34,223 bases of DNA, from the NCBI GenBank assembly GCA_041685935.1, contig JAWLES010000005.1, positions 1 to 34,223 on the forward strand, given 5' to 3'. The notes under the pieces were generated by a model. It made no database searches and was not told the DNA's origin. It saw only the letters and a program-made list of their open reading frames with translations. Origin of the DNA: JAIPEK01 sp041685935. GTDB lineage: Bacteria; Desulfobacterota; Desulfobacteria; Desulfobacterales; Desulfobacteraceae. The position numbers and the translations under genes are program-made. Shown one piece after another: positions 7,370 through 15,477 of this stretch. How positions within the stretch are numbered: position 1 is the stretch's first letter; the number at the start of each line of letters is the position of its first letter.

Positions 7370-8581
7370 TCAGGAACCTGCCGCATGCATCTTCTTTCCT
7401 TGTTTTAAATGCTCTGTCCGTTCCCGGGGCCGGCTTAGAAGATGGGGAGCCAGAAGGATCAGGCATACTGAGCTGATGAGCATTACGCTTATGGCAGCGA
7501 ATGAAATCGTAAACGTATCTGTGAAATCGTATAAATACCCGGAGAGCATTGGAAACAGGGCTGCGGGGATGTTGGAGGAAAACAGGAGTCCGTAAACCTG
7601 TCCGATATTTTTATCCGGGAAAAGGGTTGCGGTGGACGCGGCATAAAGGACGAGAACTCCACCATAGTTGAATCCGGATGCAACTGCAAAAAAATAGAAT
7701 CCATCGGCAGAAGTCAGCAGCACCGGTGAGAGTGAAAGCAGCACTGCCTGGCCCAGCAGATTGGATTTCATGGTGCCTGAAAGGGAGAACCTGTCATACA
7801 GGGCGCCCCAGGAGATTCTGCCTGCTGCGTTGGCCACTGCAAACAATGAGACCGCAGTAATGCCGGCCTCCGGTCCGGCACCCCTGAAGAGATCCTTGAG
7901 GTTGGCATTGACTGTGAAACCGGCCACAAGGCCGGTGAACATGGCAAAGTACAATAACTGGAAGGGTTTCAGTCTGAGGATTTCCCGGGTTTTAACAGCC
8001 GGCCTGGATTTCTCCTCCACAGTGTCCGGGTTGACCATGGCTGATCCTGCCAGAGGAACCGCAAGGATGAAAACAATTCCGAAAATAAAAAAGACTTCAA
8101 AAGGGGTCTTATCCATAAGGCTGATCAGCCGGCCCCCGACCTGGCTGACAAGGGCTGCCCCTCCGCCGAATCCGGCAACTGCGATTCCGGTAACCGCTCC
8201 TTTGTGATCAGGGAACCATTTGACCAATGTAGCAATGGGAACGATATAGGCAAGCCCGGCCCCGATTCCGGCAAGTCCGCCGATACCGATCACTGTCATT
8301 GCAAAGTTGTCGGCACCCGCGCCGGCAAGTATCCACCCGGACCCGAAAAGTATTCCTCCCCAAACCGCGTTGAATCTCGGCCCTTTTCTCGCCATCAGCA
8401 TTCCTGAGAAGATCATGGTTAAAGGGAAAACAAAGTAAAATACGGAAAACGGAAGCTGTACAGATCCCTGAAGCAGGCCGGTCATTTCTTTAATCCGGGA
8501 GACGTAAACCGACCAGGAATACGTGGCCCCCAGGCAAAGCTGCATTAGAACGGCCGATATAAGGATCAGGTACTTTCTCAT
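7370..8581 (-). CDS. OxlT-like MFS transporter, probable lactate or other monocarboxylate carrier
   Basis: 403 residues with twelve predicted hydrophobic segments and the N-terminal LGATYSWSVYV pattern of the oxalate/formate antiporter (OxlT) subfamily of the major facilitator superfamily, plus the loop 2-3 motif ARKGPRF. This subfamily moves small carboxylates such as oxalate, formate and lactate across the inner membrane. It overlaps the upstream GntR gene by 4 nt (ATGA) and so is translationally coupled to it, and it sits at the end of a glcD-glcF-gntR run. That context favours lactate or glycolate as the substrate; this is inference. It would be the second uptake route beside the TRAP system across the divergent promoter. 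Confidence 0.85.
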   Translation of the reverse strand: MRKYLILISAVLMQLCLGATYSWSVYVSRIKEMTGLLQGSVQLPFSVFYFVFPLTMIFSGMLMARKGPRFNAVWGGILFGSGWILAGAGADNFAMTVIGIGGLAGIGAGLAYIVPIATLVKWFPDHKGAVTGIAVAGFGGGAALVSQVGGRLISLMDKTPFEVFFIFGIVFILAVPLAGSAMVNPDTVEEKSRPAVKTREILRLKPFQLLYFAMFTGLVAGFTVNANLKDLFRGAGPEAGITAVSLFAVANAAGRISWGALYDRFSLSGTMKSNLLGQAVLLSLSPVLLTSADGFYFFAVASGFNYGGVLVLYAASTATLFPDKNIGQVYGLLFSSNIPAALFPMLSGYLYDFTDTFTISFAAISVMLISSVCLILLAPHLLSRPRERTEHLKQGKKMHAAGS

Positions 8582-9288
8582 TGACCTTTCCGCATGAAGA
8601 ACTCCAAGACAAAGTTTATGTGCTCTCTCATGGAATTGAACGACTTTTCCGGGTCCCGCGCCCGGATATGGTCGAGTATTGTCCTGTGCTGCATGTAGAT
8701 CCGGTTGATGTTGTCAGGGTGTTCATAAAGGGAAACCAGGCTCTCCTTGATACCCTCAAAGAGATAGTCGTAGAAGTTGCGCATTATGTAAACGTGGAGC
8801 GGGTTTTTGGTGGCGTAGGCAATCCCCATGTGAAAGGAGGTGTCCGCTTCGGTGCCCAGGCGCCCTGAATCGACTTCGTTTTTCATTTCAGTTAGTGTCT
8901 GTGCTATGGCGCTGATATCTGACTCGTCAGCCCGTCTGGCTGCAATTGAAGCCGCGTTGCACTCAAGGCCCATCCTGACTTCCAGAAGGTCGTTTATTGA
9001 GGCGTTCTGGGACTTCATGGCTTCTCCCAGGGGGCTCTCTTTCCCTGAGGCCAGGCTTTTCACGAAAGTTCCCTGGCCCTGTTTCTGTTCAATGAGTCCG
9101 GCAGCCACAAGCCTGTGTACTGCGTCGCGTATGGTGGTCCGGCTGACATTCATTTTTTCCGCCATCTGCCGCTCGGTCAAAAGTTTTTCACCCGGTTTCA
9201 GGGTGCCCCTGAAAATAAGTTCCCTTATCTGGTCAAATACCTGGTCTGAAATCCGTTTCGGCTTGACAGGCTTGAGGTCTATATCCAT
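8578..9288 (-). CDS. GntR-family (FadR/LldR-type) transcriptional regulator
   Basis: 236 residues. The N-terminal winged helix-turn-helix (about 12-75) has the GntR signature: LIFRGTLKPGEKLLTERQMAEKMNVSRTTIRDAVHRL followed by GLIEQKQGQGTFV. The all-helical C-terminal FCD domain (about 80-230) has metal/carboxylate-type residues (D and H in EADTSFHMGIA, H in MQHRTI, H in REHINF). FadR-subfamily members such as LldR and PdhR bind TGGT-N3-ACCA sites and respond to lactate, pyruvate or related acids. Matching sites lie in the divergent region at 12006-12018 and 12194-12206, so this is probably the local lactate-responsive regulator. It lies between glcF and the MFS gene. Confidence 0.9.
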   Translation of the reverse strand: MDIDLKPVKPKRISDQVFDQIRELIFRGTLKPGEKLLTERQMAEKMNVSRTTIRDAVHRLVAAGLIEQKQGQGTFVKSLASGKESPLGEAMKSQNASINDLLEVRMGLECNAASIAARRADESDISAIAQTLTEMKNEVDSGRLGTEADTSFHMGIAYATKNPLHVYIMRNFYDYLFEGIKESLVSLYEHPDNINRIYMQHRTILDHIRARDPEKSFNSMREHINFVLEFFMRKGQ

Positions 9289-9304
9289 GTTGACTTTTCC
9301 TTGT

Positions 9305-10600
9305 TCAAATATTTTTCTTTATTGATTCTGCGTACAATTGAACCGGATGTCTAACATAAATATTTTTTCCCTTTTTTGCAAGCATGTCGGATATCTGCAT
9401 CATGCATGCCGGGCATGACGAAGCAACGGTCCCGCAACCCGCCGCAAGGATATTGTCGGCTTTTACCTGTCCGATATCCGTTGAAAGATCGTAATATTTC
9501 AGGTTGAAACTGCCGCCCATTCCGCAACAGCGGTCTGAACCCTCCATTTCAGCAAGGGTTTTTCCCGAGGCCCTGATAAGGTTTCTCGGCTCCTCGGTGA
9601 CCTTAAGGGACTTGGCAAGGTGGCACGGATCATGATAGGTAACCCTGTCAGTGCCGGGATGCCCTTGATCCCGGGGGGTGACCACCCGGTCTAAAACCTG
9701 GCTGATGTCCATGGTTTTTTCGGAAATCTCCAGAAGTCTTGTTGTCATGCTCATTCCCGGCTTGTCGTACAGAGCGGGCCAGAGCTTTTTGATTGTGGAG
9801 GTGCAAGTGGCGCAGGATGTGACAATAAAGTCGGCATTCCAGTGCCGGAAAAGATCGAGGTGGTATTCCACAAGGCGGTTGAACGTTTTCCCGTCACCTG
9901 CTGCAAGGGCTGGTATTCCGCAGCATCCCTGTCCTTCCGGGACAATGACGTTGAAATTGTGATAGGTCAAGGCGTTGATCGTGTCAACCGCGATTTCAGG
10001 ATAAACCTTGTCAATCAGGCAGCCGGTGAAGAAGAGAACAGAAGGGCCGGTATTTCTTGAGCCTGGATCAGGTGACAACCCTCTTTTGTGAAAAGGGACC
10101 GGTGCCAGCGGTTTTATATGGCGGTTCCAGGTCAAAGAGGAAACCAGCCTCGGGCAGGAAGTGTTCTGGCGGTTTTTGTCACTTTTTGTGAGAATGCCCT
10201 GGAATTTTTCAATCCATTCAAACAGGCGGTCGAACACAAGGGGGTTTGCAAGCAGCCTTCTGAACAGGAATTTTTCAGCTGCAGACAGTCCTCTATACTC
10301 TGCCAGAACGGAACGTGCTTTTGCAAAAATTTCAACCACGTTCACTCCGCTCGGGCAGTTTGCAGCACAGGAGCCGCATAAAAGGCACCGGTTTAGCCGT
10401 TCTTCAACTCCTTGGGCATCAGCGAAAATGTCCCGCATCAGGCCGTCTATCAGTGCAAGCTTTCCCCGGGCCACGTCCGCCTCCTTCCTTGTGACGCCGT
10501 AAAGAGGGCAGACCGCCTGGCAGGTGCCGCACCTGATGCAGGTCACCAGCTGGTCTTCCAGCTCCTTAACCCTCTCTGCAAGTTCTTTCATCCCGCCCAT
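9305..10600 (-). CDS. Fe-S subunit of a D-2-hydroxyacid (D-lactate/glycolate) dehydrogenase, GlcF-like
   Basis: About 431 residues. Two ferredoxin-type [4Fe-4S] motifs near the N-terminus (CIRCGTCQAVCP and CLLCGSCAANCP) precede two cysteine-rich CCG domains. The first has FFTGC, GQGCCGIPA and SCATC; the second has HDPCHLA, DRCCGMGGSF and SCPACMMQ. CCG domains also occur in HdrB and LutA and bind non-cubane clusters. It passes electrons from the GlcD flavoprotein towards the membrane or a redox partner. The frame can start at a TTG (10615) overlapping glcD, but the ATG at 10600 has GGAG at a good distance. The D. vulgaris D-lactate dehydrogenase has the same two-subunit make-up. Confidence 0.9.
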   Translation of the reverse strand: MGGMKELAERVKELEDQLVTCIRCGTCQAVCPLYGVTRKEADVARGKLALIDGLMRDIFADAQGVEERLNRCLLCGSCAANCPSGVNVVEIFAKARSVLAEYRGLSAAEKFLFRRLLANPLVFDRLFEWIEKFQGILTKSDKNRQNTSCPRLVSSLTWNRHIKPLAPVPFHKRGLSPDPGSRNTGPSVLFFTGCLIDKVYPEIAVDTINALTYHNFNVIVPEGQGCCGIPALAAGDGKTFNRLVEYHLDLFRHWNADFIVTSCATCTSTIKKLWPALYDKPGMSMTTRLLEISEKTMDISQVLDRVVTPRDQGHPGTDRVTYHDPCHLAKSLKVTEEPRNLIRASGKTLAEMEGSDRCCGMGGSFNLKYYDLSTDIGQVKADNILAAGCGTVASSCPACMMQISDMLAKKGKNIYVRHPVQLYAESIKKNI

Positions 10601-10601
10601 G

Positions 10602-11984
10602 TTACGAGTCTCCAATGATCTTGCCCGGGTTCATTATTCCCTTGGGATCGATCCCTTTTTTCAGCCTTCTTGAAAACCGGATTGTCGAATCTCCGGCTTC
10701 TTGTGAAAAGAACGGGGACTTGGCAAGTCCGGTTCCGTGTTCACCCGAAAGGGTGCCGTCCAGTGCAAGAGCTTTTTCAAAAATCTCTTTTATAACTTTT
10801 TCCACCTTCCGCCACTGTTTTTTGTCTCTCCTGTCCGCAAGAATAGTAGGATGAAGATTTCCGTCTCCTGCGTGCCCGAATGTGCCGATCTCGATATTAT
10901 ACTTTTGCGAGATTTGTTTCAAGGCGTTTACCATATCAGGTATACGGCTCCTGGGGACGGTTGCATCCTCGAGGATCACGTCCGGCTTGAGGCCGGCAAG
11001 GGCGGAAAGGGCGGACCTCCTTGCCTCCCATACCCTGTCGCGCTCCTCCTCGTCCTCCGCGGTTTTTACATGGCAGGCTCCCATTTTTCTGCAGAGGGTT
11101 TCCACTTTATCTGCCTCTTCCTGCACCTGGGCGGGATGGCCGTCAACCTCTAAAAGCAGCATCGCCCCTGCGTCAAGCGGAAGACCCGCGGGCTTGAAGG
11201 CTTCCACCGCCCGGATAGTGAAGTTGTCCAGAAGTTCAAGGGTGGCTGGAACAATCCGTTCCGCAATGATGGCGCTGACGGTTCCGGAGGCCTCTTCAAT
11301 GGTGTTGTAAACCGCCATCATGGACTTTCTGGCCCTGGGAGCGGGTATAAGTTTCAGGATGATTTCGTCAATAAAGCCGATGGTTCCTTCAGATCCCGCC
11401 AGAAGCCCGGCCAGGTTGTAGCCGGTGGCGCACTTGACCGTTTTGGACCCGGTTTTGATCCGTTCTCCGGCAGAGTCAATGAAAGACAGCCCGAGGATGT
11501 AATCCTTGGTAACCCCGTACTTGAGCCCCCTTAAACCGCCTGCGTTTTCAGCCACATTCCCTCCGAGCGTGGATACGGCCTGGCTGCCCGGGTCGGGCGG
11601 ATAAAAAAGGCCCAGGCTTTCCGCACGCACCGCAAGGTCGGCTGTGACGACCCCCGGCTGAACCACCGCGTACATGTCCTGTTCGTTGATTTCAATAATG
11701 GAATCAAGTCTGGTGGTAAGAACTACTATTCCCTCTCTATCCGGGATCGCCCCTCCGCTTAAATTCGTGCCAGCTCCCCTGGTTGTGACGGGGATTCCGT
11801 TTTCACTGCACAGCCTTATAATGTTTGAGACGGATTCGATGTTTTCCGGAATAACAACGCAGGAAGGGGTTTCAGGGGTGTGTACTGCCGCGTCAAAAGA
11901 ATATGTGAAAAGATCCTCTTCCTCCAGGAGTACATTGTTTTCGCCGGCAATGAGTTTTAGCTGGTCCTGAATTGTACGGTTCAT
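10602..11984 (-). CDS. FAD-linked D-2-hydroxyacid dehydrogenase, GlcD/DLD-II type
   Basis: 460 residues. N-terminal FAD-binding type 4 (PCMH/VAO fold) domain with TTRGAGTNLSGGAIP (about 60-74) and PDPGSQAVSTLGGNVAENAGG. The C-terminal FAD-linked oxidase domain ends with the metal/substrate motif GTFGHAGDGNLHPTIL and GTLSGEHGTG. It oxidises D-lactate or glycolate to the 2-oxoacid; pairing with the GlcF-like subunit and the lactate context favours D-lactate, but glycolate cannot be excluded. It is the first gene of the minus-strand operon, with GAGG ahead of the ATG and a palindromic operator only 22 bp further upstream. Length is normal for the family. Confidence 0.92.
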   Translation of the reverse strand: MNRTIQDQLKLIAGENNVLLEEEDLFTYSFDAAVHTPETPSCVVIPENIESVSNIIRLCSENGIPVTTRGAGTNLSGGAIPDREGIVVLTTRLDSIIEINEQDMYAVVQPGVVTADLAVRAESLGLFYPPDPGSQAVSTLGGNVAENAGGLRGLKYGVTKDYILGLSFIDSAGERIKTGSKTVKCATGYNLAGLLAGSEGTIGFIDEIILKLIPAPRARKSMMAVYNTIEEASGTVSAIIAERIVPATLELLDNFTIRAVEAFKPAGLPLDAGAMLLLEVDGHPAQVQEEADKVETLCRKMGACHVKTAEDEEERDRVWEARRSALSALAGLKPDVILEDATVPRSRIPDMVNALKQISQKYNIEIGTFGHAGDGNLHPTILADRRDKKQWRKVEKVIKEIFEKALALDGTLSGEHGTGLAKSPFFSQEAGDSTIRFSRRLKKGIDPKGIMNPGKIIGDS

Positions 11985-12005
11985 GATGACAACCTCGTTT
12001 TGTAT

Positions 12006-12018
12006 TTGGTCATACCAA
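12006..12018. promoter_or_regulatory. Perfect GntR/FadR-type operator at the glcD promoter
   Basis: TTGGTCATACCAA is a perfect inverted repeat of five bases around a 3-bp centre, matching the TTGGT-N3-ACCAA type of site bound by PdhR and LldR in the GntR/FadR family. It lies 22 bp before the glcD start codon, where a bound repressor would block transcription. The binding protein is inferred to be the product of 8578-9288. Confidence 0.7.
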
Positions 12019-12165
12019 TGTTAAGTTGTCAGAACCAGTGAGGCATGATTCTTCTTGGTATGATTGTATACAGTTGTTTTTAGGTTCTGGCATTTACTTT
12101 AACAAGCTTTAAATACAGGATTAGCAGAGTTTTAAACAGAATTCAAATCTTTTTTTAATTTTTTC

Positions 12166-12206
12166 TTGACATTGAAAAATTTATAATTCTATATTGGTTC
12201 TACCTT
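12166..12206 (+). promoter_or_regulatory. Sigma-70-type promoter of the TRAP/lut operon with overlapping operator
   Basis: TTGACA (12166-12171) is followed after 18 bp by TATATT (12190-12195), a near-consensus housekeeping promoter. TTGGTTCTACCTT (12194-12206), a degenerate copy of the operator near glcD (left half perfect, right half ACC conserved), overlaps the -10 box and the expected start site. This is a good position for repression. No experimental start site is known. Confidence 0.6.
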
Positions 12207-12248
12207 GTGCATAGATTGTTTTTTATCTTTTAAAACTTAAATTGGTAT

Positions 12249-12263
12249 TCTGGATCATCCAGA
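12249..12263. promoter_or_regulatory. 15-bp perfect palindrome in the dctP leader
   Basis: TCTGGATCATCCAGA has seven-base arms around one C. It lies about 55 bp past the predicted -10 and 110 bp before dctP. It differs from the GntR-type sites, so it is either a second operator or a small RNA hairpin in the leader. Confidence 0.4.
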
Positions 12264-12373
12264 GTTGCCTGTATGGAAGGGGGGTGGTGGCAAGTCAGTG
12301 CGATAAAAGGCATTCATTTTTTTAGGCGAAATAACGACGTCTGTTAAATCCTGAAACCACAGAGGAGAGAACC

Positions 12374-13525
12374 ATGAAAAGAAAAGCGATCCTTACCTTA
12401 ACCCTTATTATAGCCATTGCTATGATATCCGTCCCCTCGTTTGCGGGGAAACGCGACAAGTTCGGCAGCGACGACCGGCACGACGAAGCCAAACGAGTCT
12501 CTTACGACACCTCGGAGGACAAGATCCGGTGGAAAATGGTCATGCCCTGGTCCAAAGGGCTGTTGTTTTATGATATTGCAGTGCATTTTGCCGACAGTGT
12601 CAGACTGGCCTCTGCAGGGAGGCTTGACATAAAACCCTTCTCGGCAGGAGAGCTGGTTCCGGCCATGCAGTCCTTTGACGCTGTCAGCAAAGGGTCGGCC
12701 CAGGTCGGTCATGACTGGCCCGGCTACTGGAAGGGAAAAAACGAAGCGTTTGTGGCGTTTGCAGATGTGCCTTTCGGGCTTGATTCCCAGGGATACAATA
12801 TCTGGCTGTATGAACGGGGCGGCATTGAAATGATGCAGGAAATTTACGGGAAATTCAACCTGTATGCTCTTCCAGGGGGACAGACCGGCCAGGATATGGG
12901 ACTTTTCTCCAACAAGCGGGCCACCAAGATGGAAGATTTCAAGGGCCTCAGGATACGGACACCAGGCTGGTACATGGATATCATGAACAACCTCGGTGCT
13001 TCAGTTAGCCCTCTTCCAGGCGGAGAGGTCTACCTGGCTCTTGAGAGGGGTGTAATTGACGCGGCCGAGTTTTCCGCACCTGCCATGAATTACCCCATGG
13101 GGTTTGACGATATCACCAAGTTCGCCATCCAGCCCGGAGTCCATCAGCCGGGCGGCCAGTGCGGTCTGTTTTTTAACCAGGATGCGTGGGATGAACTTCC
13201 CAGGGATCTGAAAGAGATTGTGAAAATCTGTGCCAAGGAAACACAGCTTTGGAGCCTCAGCTGGATCAACAACCTGAACGCCGAAGCCATGGAGCGGTTC
13301 AGTGAAAAAGTGGAAATCGTTCAGATGGACGAGGAAACCCTGATCCAGTTCAGAAAAACCACCCATGAATACCTTGAATCCCTCAAGGAAAAGTATCCTG
13401 ATGTAAAGAAGGTGCTCGAGTCTCAGGAAAAATTCAGAAAAGATTACGAGATATGGAGAAAGGCCAAAAGCGGTGTTTCTCCGTGGTCCTATGAAACCTA
13501 TATCAACGGGCGGTTAACCGAATAA
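12374..13525 (+). CDS. dctP: TRAP transporter substrate-binding protein (DctP family)
   Basis: 383 residues with a clear Sec signal peptide (MKRKAILTLTLIIAIAMISVPSFA, cut near residue 24). The mature protein is a periplasmic DctP-type binding protein. Landmarks are the MVMPWSKG start of domain I, KPFSAGELVPAMQSFDAVSKGSAQVGH, the KGLRIRTPGWYMDIMNNLGA segment whose Arg (in RIRTPG) is the family's carboxylate-binding residue, and PLPGGEVYLALERGVIDAAEFS. The pattern resembles TakP-like proteins for 2-oxo or 2-hydroxy acids. With lactate dehydrogenases on both sides, lactate or a close relative is the likely ligand. It heads the dctP-dctQ-dctM-lutC-lutBA run. Confidence 0.9.
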   Translation: MKRKAILTLTLIIAIAMISVPSFAGKRDKFGSDDRHDEAKRVSYDTSEDKIRWKMVMPWSKGLLFYDIAVHFADSVRLASAGRLDIKPFSAGELVPAMQSFDAVSKGSAQVGHDWPGYWKGKNEAFVAFADVPFGLDSQGYNIWLYERGGIEMMQEIYGKFNLYALPGGQTGQDMGLFSNKRATKMEDFKGLRIRTPGWYMDIMNNLGASVSPLPGGEVYLALERGVIDAAEFSAPAMNYPMGFDDITKFAIQPGVHQPGGQCGLFFNQDAWDELPRDLKEIVKICAKETQLWSLSWINNLNAEAMERFSEKVEIVQMDEETLIQFRKTTHEYLESLKEKYPDVKKVLESQEKFRKDYEIWRKAKSGVSPWSYETYINGRLTE

Positions 13526-13538
13526 AAGAAAAAATGAA

Positions 13539-13561
13539 GACGGGGGGGACAACCTCCCGTC
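13539..13561 (+). other. Strong intergenic RNA hairpin between dctP and dctQ
   Basis: GACGGGGGG (13539-13547) pairs with CCTCCCGTC (13553-13561), nine pairs including one G-U, with a five-base loop. No T-tract follows, so it is not a full terminator. Such hairpins behind binding-protein genes commonly protect the upstream message or let only part of transcription through, giving more binding protein than permease. That role is inferred. Confidence 0.6.
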
Positions 13562-13582
13562 CTGCACTAAAGGATGAGCAAA

Positions 13583-14080
13583 ATGCTGGAATCAATAGCT
13601 GACAAAATCGAGACATTCAGCAGAAAGGAAGGGGAGATCACCTCTTTTATCATTTACCCCCTGTTGTTTGTGGTGGTGTACGAGGTGTTCATGCGGTATG
13701 CGTTTAACTCTCCCACCACCTGGGGGTTTGAAGCCACCACATTCATGTACGGGCTTCACTACATGTTCGGTCTGACATACACGGATGTAACCAACGGTCA
13801 TGTGAAGGTTGATATTTTTACCTCGCTTCTTCCTAGGAAGGTTCAGGCAGTGGTGAGCCTTGCCACCAATCTGGTTCTGTTTATGCCTGTGATGATCTGT
13901 GTTTCCATCTGGTCGGTAAAGTATGCGGTCACCTCCACAATGGGCCTGGAGGTGAATTCCACAAGCTGGGGACCGCACATCTGGCCCTTGAAAATCCTGA
14001 TGTCGTGCTGCTTTGTCTTTCTTCTCATGCAGGGCGTTGCCAACATTATCAGGGATATCAACAACGTGAAAAACAGTTAA
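13583..14080 (+). CDS. dctQ: TRAP transporter small permease (DctQ)
   Basis: About 165 residues with four hydrophobic segments (FIIYPLLFVVVYEVFMRYAF, an ATTFMYGLHYMFGLTY block, VVSLATNLVLFMPVMICVSIW, and ILMSCCFVFLLMQGVANII), the DctQ topology. It pairs with DctM to form the membrane part of a Na+-coupled TRAP importer. I prefer the ATG at 13583, with AGGA eight bases upstream, over the ATG at 13574, which directly abuts AGG. It lies behind a strong hairpin and 15 nt ahead of dctM. Confidence 0.88.
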   Translation: MLESIADKIETFSRKEGEITSFIIYPLLFVVVYEVFMRYAFNSPTTWGFEATTFMYGLHYMFGLTYTDVTNGHVKVDIFTSLLPRKVQAVVSLATNLVLFMPVMICVSIWSVKYAVTSTMGLEVNSTSWGPHIWPLKILMSCCFVFLLMQGVANIIRDINNVKNS

Positions 14081-14095
14081 AAGAGGTTATACCCT

Positions 14096-15436
14096 ATGAG
14101 TCTTGAATTTATGACGGCGGCGATGTTCGTCACCCTGATCGCGGCCATAATCCTGGGCCATCCCCTTGCCTATACCCTGGCGGCGGTTGCAGCTCTGTTC
14201 GGTTTGATCGACAACGGGTTTTCGATTCCCATGCTGTTTGATATGTTTGTGAACAATACATGGGGCCTTATGAACAACTATACACTGGTGGCGATACCTC
14301 TTTTTATCCTGATGGCACAGCTTCTTGACCGGTCCAGGGTTTCGGAGGCCCTTTTCGACTCCCTTTACGTGGTGCTGGGGCAGCTCAAGGGAGGACTCGG
14401 GCTGGCGGTGGTGGTGGTATGCACGGTGTTTGCAGCCACAACCGGAATCATCGGTGCATCGGTCGTGGCAATGGGGCTTCTGGCAACACCGGCTCTGCTG
14501 AAAAAGGGGTACCAGAAGGAGCTGTCAAGCGGTATCATCTGTGCGTCCGGGACCCTCGGCATCCTTATACCGCCGAGTATAATGATGGTTGTCTACGGGG
14601 GGCTCACCGGCATGAAAGAAACCTCGGTCGGGAACCTTTTTGCAGGGGCGATTTTTCCGGGCCTGCTGCTTGCATCTCTGTACTTTTTGTATATTTTCAC
14701 CAGGTGCACCCTGAATCCTGAACTCGGCCCTCCCATAACCAGGGAGGAAGCTTCCAGGTATACAGGCGGCCAGAAACTGACCATGACACTTAAATCCCTT
14801 ATACCGCCTCTTGCCTTGATTCTGGCGGTTATGGGAACCATACTTTCCGGCGTTGCTACCCCGACCGAGGCAGCCGGCCTGGGGGCAGCCGGTGCCATGC
14901 TCCTTGCCCTTTTCAGTAAAAAACTGAACATGCAGGTTTTAAAGGAGGCAAGTTATAACACGCTTAAAACCACCTCCATGGTCATGATGCTCTTTATCGG
15001 AGGCAAATTCTTTTCCACGGTTTTTCTGAGCATGGGGGGAGGAGATGTGGTGGCCGACCTTCTCATCGGCAACGGGTTGAACCGATGGGTGGTTTTGATT
15101 ATAATGATGGCAATCGTATTTATAATGGGAATGTTTATTGACTGGGCAGCGATTCTTCTGGTTACTGTGCCGATATTCATGCCCATTGCAACCGAGATCG
15201 GGTTTGACCCCCTCTGGTTTTCCATCCTGTTGTGCGTGAATCTTCAGACGTCGTTTCTGACGCCGCCGTTCGGTTACGCCCTGTTTTACTTCAAGGGGGT
15301 GGCTCCGGAAGGGTTTACCATGATGCATATTTACAGGGGGATTCTGCCTTTTGTCCTTCTGCAGGTGATCAGCATTTTGGTTCTGTGCATGTTTCCTGCG
15401 CTTGTGACATGGCTGCCGGGTATTTTCTTCGGGTAA
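14096..15436 (+). CDS. dctM: TRAP transporter large permease (DctM)
   Basis: 446 residues, very hydrophobic, with the DctM pattern: LGHPLAYTLAAVAALFGL near the start, YTLVAIPLFILMAQLLDRS, VFAATTGIIGASVVAMGLLATPALL, GTLGILIPPSIMMVVYG, GVATPTEAAGLGAAGAML, and a final NLQTSFLTPPFGYALFYFKGVAPEG. The paired LIPPS and LTPPFG loops are the re-entrant elements of the IT-superfamily transport site. It forms the substrate- and Na+-translocating channel together with DctQ. It is followed by lutC with a 41-nt gap, so uptake and oxidation are co-transcribed. Confidence 0.93.
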   Translation: MSLEFMTAAMFVTLIAAIILGHPLAYTLAAVAALFGLIDNGFSIPMLFDMFVNNTWGLMNNYTLVAIPLFILMAQLLDRSRVSEALFDSLYVVLGQLKGGLGLAVVVVCTVFAATTGIIGASVVAMGLLATPALLKKGYQKELSSGIICASGTLGILIPPSIMMVVYGGLTGMKETSVGNLFAGAIFPGLLLASLYFLYIFTRCTLNPELGPPITREEASRYTGGQKLTMTLKSLIPPLALILAVMGTILSGVATPTEAAGLGAAGAMLLALFSKKLNMQVLKEASYNTLKTTSMVMMLFIGGKFFSTVFLSMGGGDVVADLLIGNGLNRWVVLIIMMAIVFIMGMFIDWAAILLVTVPIFMPIATEIGFDPLWFSILLCVNLQTSFLTPPFGYALFYFKGVAPEGFTMMHIYRGILPFVLLQVISILVLCMFPALVTWLPGIFFG

Positions 15437-15477
15437 ATACCTGTTTTTCAAGGATGCTCCATGTATAGAGGTGGTTT

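Larger units (their letters stand above)
11985..12373. promoter_or_regulatory. 389-bp divergent control region between glcD and dctP
   Basis: No gene is visible here. The region is clearly AT-rich in its middle (12110-12240). It contains a perfect TTGGT-N3-ACCAA palindrome next to glcD, a strong promoter facing dctP with an overlapping degenerate copy of the same site, further half-sites TTGGT at 12055-12059 and 12242-12246, and a separate palindrome at 12249-12263. The dctP message would have a leader of about 170 nt; no known riboswitch fold was recognised in it. The ribosome site AGAGGAGAG precedes the dctP ATG. Confidence 0.75.
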
